From: Chloroflexota bacterium
Lineage (GTDB): Bacteria; Chloroflexota; Anaerolineae; CG2-30-64-16
NCBI GenBank assembly: GCA_026389845.1
Contig: JAPLHB010000105.1
Coordinates: 96,517 to 160,516, forward strand
Direction of reading: 5' to 3'
DNA: 64,000 nt
Position numbers and translations under genes: made by a program. The notes under the pieces were generated by a model. It was not told the DNA's origin and made no database searches. It saw only the letters and a list, made by a program, of their open reading frames with translations. Below are positions 7,820 through 16,936 of the stretch, in pieces (positions within the stretch are counted from its first letter, which is position 1; each line of letters begins with the position of its first letter).

Positions 7820-7851
7820 TGAAGCCCGCACTATTTTGAGAGGAGGGCCAA

Positions 7852-8658
7852 ATGCCCACACATACTATCCGCAACCTGAACGCAGTCTCCCAGACGCTCC
7901 TGATACCAGTGTATTTTCGGGCGATGGAGAGCCAACGCCCCGATGCATTGGTGCGAGATTCCAAGGCAGTGGAGCTGGTCGGCCAGCTCGACTATGACTT
8001 CTCCGGCGTCCAGAGGCTGAAGGACGAACAGGTCAATTACCTGCTGCGCATGAGAGAGTTCGACCGCCTGGCGTGGGCGTTCCTGGCAGAGCACCCCGAG
8101 GGGGTGATCGTCGACCTGGGCTGCGGGCTCGACACCCGCTTCGAGCGGGTCGATAACGGGCAAGTAGAGTGGTACGGCCTCGATCTGCCGGAGGTGATGG
8201 AGCTGAGGAAAGAGCTGCTCGAAGAGACACCGCGTAGTCATTTCATTGGGTGTTCGGTGCTCGATTTCTCGTGGATGGATGCCCTGAGCGGCCAGGCGGG
8301 CAAGCATATCCTCTTTCTGGCTGAGGCTATGCTGGTTTATCTGGAAGAGGCCGACGTCAAGCGGTTGGTGCAGGCGCTCGCTGAGCGCTTCCCCGGCGCG
8401 GAGCTGGTGTGCGACGCGTACTCGCCGGTGGTGGTTCGCTTTCATCCGCGCCCGTCGGCTGTGGCCCGGCCGCGCTGGGGACTGAAGGATGATCGGGATG
8501 TGGAAGCATGGGCGCCCGGCATTCGCCTGCTCAGCCAGTGGTATTACTTCGACAAGCCAGAGCCGCGCCTGGGTGCCTTCCAGCTCATGCGGTACATCCC
8601 ATTCGTCGCCAGGGTGGTGCGTATCGTGCATTACCGGCTTGGAGAGGCAGCAGGGTGA
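7852..8658 (+). CDS. Class I SAM-dependent methyltransferase, COG3315 type
   Basis: A 268-residue paralog of the gene at 6902, with GAGAGGAGGG as ribosome site. Conserved features are AMESQRPDALV near the N-terminus, VIVDLGCGLDTRFERVD as AdoMet motif, WYGLDLPEVMELR, and LFLAEAMLVYLEE. The C-terminus ends RIVHYRLGEAAG, matching RIYHYRLGKAAE in the paralog. It is probably cytoplasmic; no substrate can be assigned. It is the last recognisable methyltransferase of the island. Confidence 0.85.
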   Translation: MPTHTIRNLNAVSQTLLIPVYFRAMESQRPDALVRDSKAVELVGQLDYDFSGVQRLKDEQVNYLLRMREFDRLAWAFLAEHPEGVIVDLGCGLDTRFERVDNGQVEWYGLDLPEVMELRKELLEETPRSHFIGCSVLDFSWMDALSGQAGKHILFLAEAMLVYLEEADVKRLVQALAERFPGAELVCDAYSPVVVRFHPRPSAVARPRWGLKDDRDVEAWAPGIRLLSQWYYFDKPEPRLGAFQLMRYIPFVARVVRIVHYRLGEAAG

Positions 8659-8890
8659 GAAGAGCTTTTATTGCGGACAATGAGGAGGACCTATGCAAGC
8701 AAAACCCAATTTCATAGTGTCTCTCTCCGATCGCGCGCTGCCACCGTGGCGACGACTTAGTGGCTGCGCTCGAAGGCTTGATGCGCCAATCTGGCTCGCT
8801 CTTTCCTCCTTCGGAGAGTGTCAAATGCTGACCTATCGTCCCGCCACTGCAGAGCAAATAGCCTTGCACCTGGATCGCAAGAGGTGTAGC

Positions 8891-11800
8891 ATGAACACGT
8901 CTACTGAAAACAGTTTGCTCTCTGCCACACTCGTCTTCGCCGCCATCGTGGCGCTGGTTCTTGCCCTCCACACAGCGCACGTGGAGGGCGCGCCCTTTGC
9001 CCCCGCACAAGAGGGCGTGACACCCAAGGCGTCGCCCCCGGCGGGCGTTGATCTGGATGTCACCTTCATCAACCGCGCCCCGCTGTACAAGGCGTACTGC
9101 GTCGAGTACCCGTGGGATGTCCCCAATCAGCCGGGCATCCCCTTCCTCTGCCCCGACACCGAAAACGACCGGCGCTGGCCCGAGCCCGGCGAAATCGTCA
9201 CCTTCACTGCCCACATCATCAACAAGGGGACGGTCGCCAGTCCCCCCTTCGACTTCGCCTGGTACATCGACGGCGCCGAGGTCGCTCGCGGCACGCTGCC
9301 CTCGCTGGCCTCGGCGGCCGAGGTCACCACCATCTACCGTTGGCCCTGGGCGCACGGCCTGTCGCCCGACGGGCAGCGGGCGCTAGGCGAGCACACGGTG
9401 CGCTTTACCGCCGATCCAGCCGATGCTGTCGCCGAGACCTTCGAGAGCAACAACGCGTTGGAAGACCGCACGGATGCCATGAGCTTCAGCATCTACCTCC
9501 CGCCGGACGTGTACGACGCCTATGACGTGCCGGCTGACCCGCGGTGGCCCTGGTCGGCGGAGGACTGGCTCCAGAAGCAGATCGCGACCATGAACGCCGC
9601 CTTTGCCAACTCGATCTACCCCGTGACGCCGCAGGGGGCGACAGTGCGGGTGCGCATCAACACCATTGGCGTCACCGCCACCCATCCCGGGCCGGACGGC
9701 GCGCACGATGGCAGTTGGTACCTCACGGACGACGTCCGGTGTGATGGCTGCGGCTATTATGACGCCGCGACCGACATTGACTGGGGGCTGGTGCACGAGC
9801 TGAGCCATCAGGGGGCGATCATTGACATGTATGCCATTGGCGTCTATGCGGCCAACGTCACCGTGCTGAACAAGGACGGGCTGCCGGCCAACGTGGGCTT
9901 CGGCTGGAACAACGGGGGGCTCATGGGCGGCGGCGACACCGCACCCCACAACGATCCGCACCTCTACGACAGCCACTCGGCGGGGGGCGCTTCGACCTTC
10001 AGCGGCTACCGCAACGGCTACTTCGGCGCCTACCTGTTCGATATCCCCCTTGACAACTACGTACGCGTCCTCGATAGCACAGGGAACCCCGCGCCTGGCG
10101 TCACAGTGGCGCTCTACCAGCGCACCGGCCCCTGGGATCCGACCGGGCACATGGAGGTGGACAACATTCCCGAGATCAGCGGCATCACCGACGCCAACGG
10201 CGTCTTCCGCTTGCCAAATCGCTCGGCCAACGGCGGCACAGTGACCGCCAACGGCCACGTGATGCACGACAACCCCTTTGGCGTGGTGGACATCATCGGC
10301 AACCAGGGCCTCTTTCTGATGCGGCTGGCCACGGACGGCCACGAGGAGTTCCACTGGCTGGACATCACGCAGTTCAACCTGGCCTACTGGTCGGGAGACA
10401 CCATCAGCCACACCTTCACCATCGCGTCCCACGTGCCGCCGCCGGCAGGCCCGGCCGCGCCGGAGTTGCTGAGCGTCCGCATCGAGGGCCTGCGGGCCAG
10501 GCTGGATTGGCTGCCCAGCCCCTCCCCTGGGGTGGTCGGCTACCGGGTGTACCGCGCCGCGGCGCCCCAGTATCGCTACGTCGCTGCCAGTGGCGTACTG
10601 ACAGCCACCCACTTCGAGGAGGACTCGGCTGGGTTCGGCGACGGTGAGCATCGGATCTACGCGGTGACCGCGGTGGACGGCCAGGGCCGGGAGAGCGGCT
10701 TCGGCGAGCTAGCCTACGCGCCCGGCCTGGAGGTCCCGGCCGCCGTGGCCCTGGCGCCCGATGGGTCGCGAACGGTGCTCAACAACTGGAACATGTATCC
10801 TCTACTCCGCCAGCGCACGGACGGCCGCTTCACCCACCGGCTGGTCAACGTGCACTACGACCTGGGCAACGTCGGCTTCCTGGCCTACGACCCGGCGGGC
10901 TTGCTGCTGGTCAGCGGCTTTGGCGAGTCGCCATTTGGCCGCCACGCGGTGCGCGTCTACGACTCCGATCTGCGCCCGCTGACGGCTTTCGGCGACGAGG
11001 GCACGGCGCCCGGCCAGTTCCAGGCGCCGGCCGGGGTGGCCAGTTGGGGCCAGACCTGCACCTACGGAGGCCCGTACCAGGCAGACGCGCACACGTTGCT
11101 CCTGCTACACCTGGACGGCACCGTCACAGGCGCGCAAGGCGAGCCGGGCACGGCGCATGGCGCCAGCTTTGCCGCAAGCCGCTACGGCCAGGGGGTGCTG
11201 GTAGACGATGGCGACACCCTCACCTACGCCGCCGCAGGAAACATCGATGCCACGCAGGGAGCCGTCGAATTCTGGCTGCGCCCCGATTGGGCTGGTGATG
11301 ACGGCAGCAACCACACGCTCTTCTGGTGGGGAGAAGGCTCCGAGTTTCTGCATCTGCGCAAGGACGGCATCAGCAACCTGGTCTTCGATCGCTTTTATGC
11401 CGACGGGAGTTGTGGCGCACCGCACCACGTGGCGGATTGGCGGGCCGGTGAGTGGCATCACTTGGCTTTCACCTGGCAGGGGACCGAAATGCGCCTGTAT
11501 GAGGACGGTCAGGAGGTGGCACGGACGGAGTGTGGAGGGATCGCCCGGCCAACGGCGAGCATCTTCTACGTCGGCTCGGGCATGGGCGGTGAGTTGGCCG
11601 TCGATGCCCTCATCGACGAGTTGCGCATCAGCGACATGCCGCGGCTGGGCAACAGCGAGACGTGCAACCGCCTCCTGGTCGCCGACAGCGGCAACCATCG
11701 CGTGCAGGCGTTCGACAGCCTGGGACGCTTTGTCAGCGCATTCGGCACGTTCGGGAGCGGGCCTGGTCGCTTCAACAATCCACAGGGCCTGGTCGTGGAT

Positions 11801-12187
11801 TCCAACGGCCGGGTGATCGTGGTCGACCAGGGCAACAACCGGCTGGTGGTCTTGGGCTTCGACGGGCAGGCCTTCGGCTTTTTAGACAGCTTCATTGCCG
11901 GGTTCAACGCGCCTACCGGCGTAGCGGCCGATGCGTGGGGTAACCTGGCCGTGGCCGACACGGGCAACCACCGCGTCGTCGTGCTCAGCCCTGAGGGCGA
12001 CTTTTTGGCCCAATTCACTGCGCCCAATGACGGTTACAGCGGAACCTTCAACACACCGCGCGGGGTGGCGGTGGAGCCGGATGGCAACTTGGTCGTCGCT
12101 GACACAGGCAATCACCGCGTCGTCACGGTGCGCGACGCTCTGCCGGGATGTTGGCGGATCTGGCTTCCCGTGATCATTCGGCGTTAG
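8891..12187 (+). CDS. Large secreted multidomain protein with HExxH motif and NHL-type repeats
   Basis: 1098 residues from ATG 8891, chosen because it gives a clean signal peptide (LLSATLVFAAIVALVLALHTAHVEGA) with GAGGTG in front; an in-frame ATG at 8693 with AGGAGG would add 66 non-signal residues. In order: a CARDB/adhesion-like sandwich (GEIVTFTAHIINKGT), a possible gluzincin core WGLVHELSHQ near residue 300, an SdrD/CarboxypepD-like insert, a fibronectin-like segment, a LamG/concanavalin-like domain (HTLLLLHLDGTVTG ... VEFWLRPDW), and NHL beta-propeller repeats (LLVADSGNHRVQAF, LAVADTGNHRVVVL). The C-terminus is CWRIWLPVIIRR, a tail shared with the secreted protein at 35127. No third zinc ligand is obvious. 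Confidence 0.75.
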   Translation: MNTSTENSLLSATLVFAAIVALVLALHTAHVEGAPFAPAQEGVTPKASPPAGVDLDVTFINRAPLYKAYCVEYPWDVPNQPGIPFLCPDTENDRRWPEPGEIVTFTAHIINKGTVASPPFDFAWYIDGAEVARGTLPSLASAAEVTTIYRWPWAHGLSPDGQRALGEHTVRFTADPADAVAETFESNNALEDRTDAMSFSIYLPPDVYDAYDVPADPRWPWSAEDWLQKQIATMNAAFANSIYPVTPQGATVRVRINTIGVTATHPGPDGAHDGSWYLTDDVRCDGCGYYDAATDIDWGLVHELSHQGAIIDMYAIGVYAANVTVLNKDGLPANVGFGWNNGGLMGGGDTAPHNDPHLYDSHSAGGASTFSGYRNGYFGAYLFDIPLDNYVRVLDSTGNPAPGVTVALYQRTGPWDPTGHMEVDNIPEISGITDANGVFRLPNRSANGGTVTANGHVMHDNPFGVVDIIGNQGLFLMRLATDGHEEFHWLDITQFNLAYWSGDTISHTFTIASHVPPPAGPAAPELLSVRIEGLRARLDWLPSPSPGVVGYRVYRAAAPQYRYVAASGVLTATHFEEDSAGFGDGEHRIYAVTAVDGQGRESGFGELAYAPGLEVPAAVALAPDGSRTVLNNWNMYPLLRQRTDGRFTHRLVNVHYDLGNVGFLAYDPAGLLLVSGFGESPFGRHAVRVYDSDLRPLTAFGDEGTAPGQFQAPAGVASWGQTCTYGGPYQADAHTLLLLHLDGTVTGAQGEPGTAHGASFAASRYGQGVLVDDGDTLTYAAAGNIDATQGAVEFWLRPDWAGDDGSNHTLFWWGEGSEFLHLRKDGISNLVFDRFYADGSCGAPHHVADWRAGEWHHLAFTWQGTEMRLYEDGQEVARTECGGIARPTASIFYVGSGMGGELAVDALIDELRISDMPRLGNSETCNRLLVADSGNHRVQAFDSLGRFVSAFGTFGSGPGRFNNPQGLVVDSNGRVIVVDQGNNRLVVLGFDGQAFGFLDSFIAGFNAPTGVAADAWGNLAVADTGNHRVVVLSPEGDFLAQFTAPNDGYSGTFNTPRGVAVEPDGNLVVADTGNHRVVTVRDALPGCWRIWLPVIIRR

Positions 12188-12262
12188 AGAGGCCGAGGAA
12201 GCGGGGCGATGTAGTACACAGGTGGCCTGAGGCGCAGGGGCTTCGCTCATGGAAGAGCCTGC

Positions 12263-13268
12263 CTGGCCTGGCAAGGTGGCAAGGGCCTGATCATCCTGCT
12301 CCTGCTGGTCGCGTCGTGCGTCGCGTTGCCCCCAAGGCCGACACCCTCCCCTCCGACGGCCGCCGTCACGACGACAAATGCGCCCCAAAGGGGGGCTGCG
12401 CTCTTGGCCGAGAAGACCGCCCGGCTGCGCCGGTTGGCGGCGGCCGGCGATGAAGAGGCGCTCGCCGAAGCACTGGACCACAGCACAGTTCCCATACCGG
12501 CCGGAGAGTTCACCATGGGCAGCGAGACCGGCCGCGACGACGAACGGCCAGTGCATCGCGTCTATCTCGACGCCTACGAGCTAGACCGCTACGAAGTGAC
12601 CAACGCGCAATACCGCCGCTTCCTGCTGGCCGCCGGCGGTCGGTCGCCCGCTTATTGGACCGGAGACGCATATCCACCCGGCCAGGCCGACTACCCCGTG
12701 GTCGGCGTGAGCTGGGACGACGCGGACGCGTATTGCCGGTGGGCGGGCAAGCGGCTGCCGACCGAGGCCGAGTGGGAGAAAGCCTGTCGCGGCGCGGATG
12801 GCCGCGTTCTATCCCTGGGGCAACACGTGGGCGTCGAGCCGGGCCAACGTGGACGCGGTGGGCTGGCGCCCCACCGCTGCGACGCAAGACGCGGCCGCCG
12901 AGACCGTCTGGGATGTCGCCTGACGCCAGTTGGCGCTGCCGCCCCGCTCCGCCGGTCCGACGCTACAGCCGATCGGCTCGCACCCCGACGGCGTCAGCCC
13001 CTACGGCATCCTGGACATGGTGGGCAACGCCTTGGAGTGGGTGACGGACTGGTACAACTGGTCCGACTACTCCAAGCTGCCGGCGCGCCATCCCCTTGTG
13101 GCCGGACCGCCCTGGAACCACTGCCGGCGCGGCTCGTCCTGGTACGATCCAGTGGGCACACCGGCCTGGACGCAGACGCCCAGCCGCTGTGCTGCGCGCA
13201 ACTCCAGCCACGAGATGCGCGATCCGCGCGGCGGCTTCCGCTGCGCGCGCCCGGGAAGGATTGAATGA
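12263..13268 (+). pseudogene. Formylglycine-generating-enzyme-like (SUMF1 fold) lipoprotein, frameshifted
   Basis: The first part has a hydrophobic stretch ending in a lipobox (LLLLVASC, about 12296-12316), a PT-rich linker, then FGE-sulfatase fold motifs: VPIPAGEFTMGSE, YEVTNAQYRRFL, PVVGVSWDDADAYCRWAGKRLPTEAEWEKA. At about 12806 the frame shifts; the other frame continues FYPWGNTW and hits a TGA at 12921-12923, then resumes with SPYGILDMVGNALEWVTDWY and ends GGFRCARPGRIE. At least one frameshift and one stop are present. The start is uncertain because no good initiator lies before the signal. Members include formylglycine-generating enzymes and many non-catalytic relatives. Confidence 0.75.
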
Positions 13269-13341
13269 GCGCCGCTGCAAATGTGAGCATCTCACTCAAA
13301 CAATCAAATCAGAATCCAGCTCGAACAGGAGAGGAGGTCCT

Positions 13342-14556
13342 ATGAGCACTGAAACAGTTCGCATGACGCAGACGGTACGCGCGCCCGCTGCGGAGGCTTA
13401 TCGCGCCTTTACGCGGTCGGGGGTCCTCCGCGAGTGGATGTGCGACGGCGCAGTGGTGGATGCCCGGCTGGGCGGCCGCCTCTACGTCTGGTGGCACAGC
13501 GGCTACTATGCCGCGGGCGAGTTCACCGCGTTCGATCCCGAACGCCGCGTCGCCTTCACCTGGCAGGGTCGGGGCGAGCCGGGGGTGACGCAGGTGGAAG
13601 TCATTCTCACGCCATCGGGCGACGATGTGGAAGTCACCCTGACGCATGAGGGGTTTGGCGCGGGAGACGCGTGGCACAAGACCCGCAGCGAAAGCCAGGA
13701 CGGCTGGACACAGGGCATGGAGAACCTGAAATCGGTCCTGGAAACCGGCCAGGACTTACGCTACATGTTGCGACCCATGCTCGGCATCTACGTGGATGAA
13801 TTCAATGCCGACATCGCCTCCCGTCTCGGCGTGCCCGTGGGCGAGGGCACGCGGTTGGGTGGCGTGGTCGAAGGCCTGGGCGCGGAGCAGGCCGGCCTGC
13901 GGCGAGATGACGTGATCGTGTCCCTCGCAGGGCGACCGACCAACGACTACCCGGGCCTCGTGGCGGCATTGGGTTCGCATCGCGCCGGCGATCGGGTGGA
14001 CGTGGCATTCTACCGCGGAGGCGAACGCCGCATGACCGAAATGATGCTCTCGCGACGGCTCATCCCCGAGGTGCCGGCAACGCCGGCTGAACTGGCCGAC
14101 GCCGTCCGCCAGGCCAATGCGTCCGCCTTGACCGAGCTGGCGCGCGGCCTGGAGGGAGTGGGGGACGACCGGGCCGCCCACCGGCCTGCGCCGGGCGAGT
14201 GGAACGCGCTGGAAGTGCTGGCGCACCTGATCGCCCACGAGCGCGAGCAGCAGACCTGGATCACGGACCTGCTCTGCGATGATGAGCGCTGGTCGGATCG
14301 TTTCGAGAACACTGAGGTCGTGCCGGCCCGCATCGCGGCCAGCGCCCGCGCCTATCCCCGGCTCGCCGATATGGCCGACGCGCTGCGGCGCAGCCAGGGT
14401 GAGACGGCCAACATGCTGGCCGCGCTGCCCGCGGAGTTCGTGGCGCACCGGGGAACGTATTGGCGTCTGGGCCGCTCGATGTTGGAAGGCGTTCGTCCGC
14501 CCAACCACGTCCAGGAGCACACCGCCCAGATCCGGGCGGCCATCTCCGCGCCGTAA
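13342..14556 (+). CDS. AHSA1/SRPBCC - PDZ - DinB triple-domain protein
   Basis: 404 residues with GAGAGGAGGTCC before ATG 13342. Residues 1-135 are an SRPBCC/AHSA1 hydrophobic-ligand domain (VRAPAAEAYRAFT ... REWMCDGAVVD). Residues about 150-240 are a PDZ domain (GGVVEGLGAEQAGLRRDDVIVSLAG), and residues about 250-404 a DinB-type four-helix bundle with candidate metal ligands His295/His299 (LAHLIAHE) and a C-terminal HVQEH pair. DinB relatives include metal-dependent thiol transferases. No signal peptide is seen, so it is likely cytoplasmic. Substrate unknown; the combination of three domains is the unusual feature. Confidence 0.8.
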   Translation: MSTETVRMTQTVRAPAAEAYRAFTRSGVLREWMCDGAVVDARLGGRLYVWWHSGYYAAGEFTAFDPERRVAFTWQGRGEPGVTQVEVILTPSGDDVEVTLTHEGFGAGDAWHKTRSESQDGWTQGMENLKSVLETGQDLRYMLRPMLGIYVDEFNADIASRLGVPVGEGTRLGGVVEGLGAEQAGLRRDDVIVSLAGRPTNDYPGLVAALGSHRAGDRVDVAFYRGGERRMTEMMLSRRLIPEVPATPAELADAVRQANASALTELARGLEGVGDDRAAHRPAPGEWNALEVLAHLIAHEREQQTWITDLLCDDERWSDRFENTEVVPARIAASARAYPRLADMADALRRSQGETANMLAALPAEFVAHRGTYWRLGRSMLEGVRPPNHVQEHTAQIRAAISAP

Positions 14557-14578
14557 CGAGGATGCTGCCCTGGAAATG

Positions 14579-14656
14579 GGACGCGGATTACGCGGACGAC
14601 GCGGAGAACGCAGATAAGCCCTGAACGTGTCCGCGTCGTCCGCAGTCTCCGCGTCC
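14579..14656. terminator. Long imperfect hairpin between convergent genes
   Basis: Arms at 14579-14606 and 14629-14656 are reverse complements over about 28 bases with few mismatches, built from the word GACGCGGA/TCCGCGTC. The hairpin lies between the DinB-fusion stop and the convergent iolB stop and could end transcription from either side. There is no T-run, so a Rho-independent role is uncertain. The words resemble common intergenic repeats rather than a dedicated terminator. Confidence 0.5.
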
Positions 14657-14716
14657 AGCTGCGTTCCGTTTTCATGGGCCGGGGCGCCGCGCCCGACATG
14701 GAAAACTGGGCGGCGA

Positions 14717-15532
14717 TCAGTGCCCCAGCGCCTTCAACATCGGCACGGTGCGGGCCACCCACGTCAGGGCCGGATCTTCGGATGCCGCCTGAACACGCTG
14801 CTCGCCGGCCATGAACCAGAGGAAGTAGCAGGTGTAGCCCGGCGCGCAGTTGTTCGTGTGATAGCCGTTAGGCGCCATCATGACGGTGTTGTCCTTGATG
14901 ATGTAGCCCGCGTCAATCTCGCTGTTGTAGTAGCGCACCATGCCGAACCCGTCGGGCGGGTTCACCTTGAAGAAGTACATCTCCTCCTGGAAGGCCTCGC
15001 GCGGCAGATCGTCCACTTCGTGCTTGTGGGGCGGGTAGGTGGCCCAGTTGCCGGAGGGTACATAGGTCTCACCCGCGACCAAGCGTCGCGCGGGCAGGTC
15101 GGGCTGGCCCGCCACGGTGAGGATCTGCTGGTAGCTGCGGCTGAAGTTCGCCGCGCCCCACACGCCCGATGTCACCCGGTCGGGCGAGATGACATAAGGC
15201 GCGAGCGCCAGGTCGCTGGGTGCGCTGAGCAGTCCCACCTCCAGGTGGCCGCGAGCGGTGATGACAGTGTCTGTGCCGCAGGGCAGATAGACCGAATACG
15301 GCTTGCCCGCAAAGACGTTGGGCCGGCCGCCTACGCCCCGGAACTCGTGACCCGCGGCGGAGAAATCGCCCTTGCCGCCGAAGATCACCGCGAGAACTTC
15401 ACGGTCGCCGGTGGCGGTGGCGTAGCGCTCGCTGTCGTTCAGGGTCAGATAGGCGAAGTCGAGCAGCTTGCAAGGGTTGGTCGGCAGCCGGTTGAGACCG
15501 AGTGCGGTGGAGATCGCGGTGAAGTATGACAC
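14717..15532 (-). CDS. iolB: 5-deoxy-glucuronate isomerase (IolB)
   Basis: 271 residues, the usual IolB length. This cupin enzyme converts 5-deoxy-glucuronate to 5-dehydro-2-deoxy-gluconate in myo-inositol breakdown. Visible family blocks are the metal-binding WATYPPHKHEVDDLP, FFKVNPPDGFGMVRYYN and PNGYHTNNCAPGYTCYFLWFMAGE. No other iol gene is in the window, but it lies next to Gfo/Idh/MocA, zinc dehydrogenase and aldo-keto reductase genes, so a sugar or inositol catabolic setting is likely. It is convergent with the DinB-fusion gene. Confidence 0.9.
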   Translation of the reverse strand: MSYFTAISTALGLNRLPTNPCKLLDFAYLTLNDSERYATATGDREVLAVIFGGKGDFSAAGHEFRGVGGRPNVFAGKPYSVYLPCGTDTVITARGHLEVGLLSAPSDLALAPYVISPDRVTSGVWGAANFSRSYQQILTVAGQPDLPARRLVAGETYVPSGNWATYPPHKHEVDDLPREAFQEEMYFFKVNPPDGFGMVRYYNSEIDAGYIIKDNTVMMAPNGYHTNNCAPGYTCYFLWFMAGEQRVQAASEDPALTWVARTVPMLKALGH

Positions 15533-15583
15533 GGGATTGCCTCCTTTGGTCTGTTGGGGTATATCGAAAACTGTCCGAGCACG

Positions 15584-15802
15584 TCACCCTGAGCGAGTTG
15601 GTCCCGTGAATTACGTTGCGGCGCGCCACCAGCGAAGGGTCTCGTCGCGGAATGAGATTCTTGTCCTGAAAATCCTGTGCCCGACCTGTGCCATGCGGCA
15701 CAAACCAGGATTTTCATGCGCCGTGGCGCCGCCCGCGGCATGAGAACTTCGCTAGATGCTCGCCGTCGCGAGAAGTCAGGGGCAACCCCGCTCAGAATGA
15801 CA
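15584..15802. repeat. MITE-like inverted-repeat element, copy 2
   Basis: The gap between iolB and the zinc dehydrogenase is filled by an element with ends GTCACCCTGAG (15584-15594) and CTCAGAATGAC (15791-15801). It shares an internal layout with the copy at 41323: GGTCCCGT near the left end, CCAGCGAAGGGTCT in the middle, and GGGGCANNCCCGCTCAG at the right. It also has an internal hairpin around GTGCCATGCGGCAC. It codes for no protein I recognise. Confidence 0.65.
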
Positions 15803-15842
15803 GATGCCTAAAAGCGCACTTTGCGACCGTACCGTGTATATG

Positions 15843-16895
15843 TTACGCGTCCTGCAGGTCCATCACGATCTTGATCGTGCCGGGGTCTTCCCCGTCCACT
15901 TGTGCGAACGCCTGCGTGACATCTCGCAGGGACAGGCGATGGGTCACGAGCAGCTCGGGGTGCAGCAGCCCTTTGCTCATCATCTGGATGGCGCGCGGAA
16001 ATTCGCCCAACGTCACCCGCGAAGCGATGATCTGCGCTTCCTTGATGACCAGCGTCTTGAAGTGAACCGCCGAGAGCTGCTCGCCCAGCCCGGTGGTGAC
16101 GATGCGGCCGGCCGTGCGGATCATCTTGACCGCCTGGGCCAGCGGCGCCTCGCGGCCTGCGATCTCGTGGAAGTGGCCGATGCACTCGATGACGCAGTCC
16201 GCGCCGAGGCCGCGAGTCAGCTCCATCGCGCGCTCGACCGGGTCTTCGTACTCGGCGTTGATGACAGCGTCCGCACCGAGCTTGCGCGCCGTTTCCAGCC
16301 GGAAGGGCTGCACGTCGGTGATGATGGTGAGGCCGGGGGTGATGCGGTGGCAGAGCACATCCAGCACGGACAGTCCCAGCTTGCCCGCGCCCAGGATCAC
16401 GACCGTCTCGCCGGGCTGAACCCCGCCGCGCCAGAGGATGTGATGGCCCAGGCCATACATCTCCACCATCGGCGCGTACTCCATCGGTACATTGTCGGGC
16501 AGGGGATAGAGGTGGCTGGCCGGGACGGCCACGTATTGCCCGAAACCGCCGTCCAGGTCCACACCGAGCAGCTTGAGCGTGCGGCAGGCGTTCAGGTGGC
16601 CCGTCAGACACGCCGGGCAATTGTGGCACGAGATGATCGGATCCACCGCCACGCGGTCGTCAAGCTTGAACCCGTGCACCGCCTTGCCGACTTCGCGAAT
16701 GATGCCGCCGAACTCGTGGCCCAGGATCGCGGGTGCCTTGACCCGGCTGTGAAACTCCCCACGGTAGATGTGCAGGTCGGTGCCGCAGATACCGGCGTGA
16801 CCGGTCTCCACCAGCACCTCATCCGGGCGGATGCGGGGGTCTGGCGCTTCGCCCAAGCGAATGTCGAGGTCGTCGTAGAGGATGGCTGCCTTCAT
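15843..16895 (-). CDS. Zinc-dependent alcohol/polyol dehydrogenase (MDR superfamily)
   Basis: 350 residues from the ATG at 16895, chosen for its upstream AAAGGA; an in-frame ATG 48 bases further upstream adds only 16 poorly conserved residues. Features are GICGTDLHIYRGEFH with the catalytic-zinc Cys, GHEFGG with the His/Glu ligands, the structural-zinc cysteines CHNCPACLTGHLNAC, and the nucleotide motif GAGKLGLSVLD. This pattern fits sorbitol/threonine/L-idonate-type dehydrogenases that oxidise a secondary alcohol with NAD(P). It is transcribed divergently from the Gfo/Idh/MocA gene and probably acts with it and iolB. Confidence 0.85.
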   Translation of the reverse strand: MKAAILYDDLDIRLGEAPDPRIRPDEVLVETGHAGICGTDLHIYRGEFHSRVKAPAILGHEFGGIIREVGKAVHGFKLDDRVAVDPIISCHNCPACLTGHLNACRTLKLLGVDLDGGFGQYVAVPASHLYPLPDNVPMEYAPMVEMYGLGHHILWRGGVQPGETVVILGAGKLGLSVLDVLCHRITPGLTIITDVQPFRLETARKLGADAVINAEYEDPVERAMELTRGLGADCVIECIGHFHEIAGREAPLAQAVKMIRTAGRIVTTGLGEQLSAVHFKTLVIKEAQIIASRVTLGEFPRAIQMMSKGLLHPELLVTHRLSLRDVTQAFAQVDGEDPGTIKIVMDLQDA

Positions 16896-16936
16896 TGGAG
16901 CTGTTGTCCTTTCGCTTGCAAGGCTCGGTTCCCATG

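Noticed and set aside
8693..8890. 66-residue N-terminal extension of the secreted protein from an ATG with AGGAGG
   Set aside because: It would bury the signal peptide; the segment has no recognisable domain and its start context copies those of the methyltransferase array, so it is probably a leftover.
9383..10651. 422-codon minus-strand ORF inside the secreted protein gene
   Set aside because: It is a GC-rich shadow of a plus-strand gene with recognisable domains; no protein family is visible in it.
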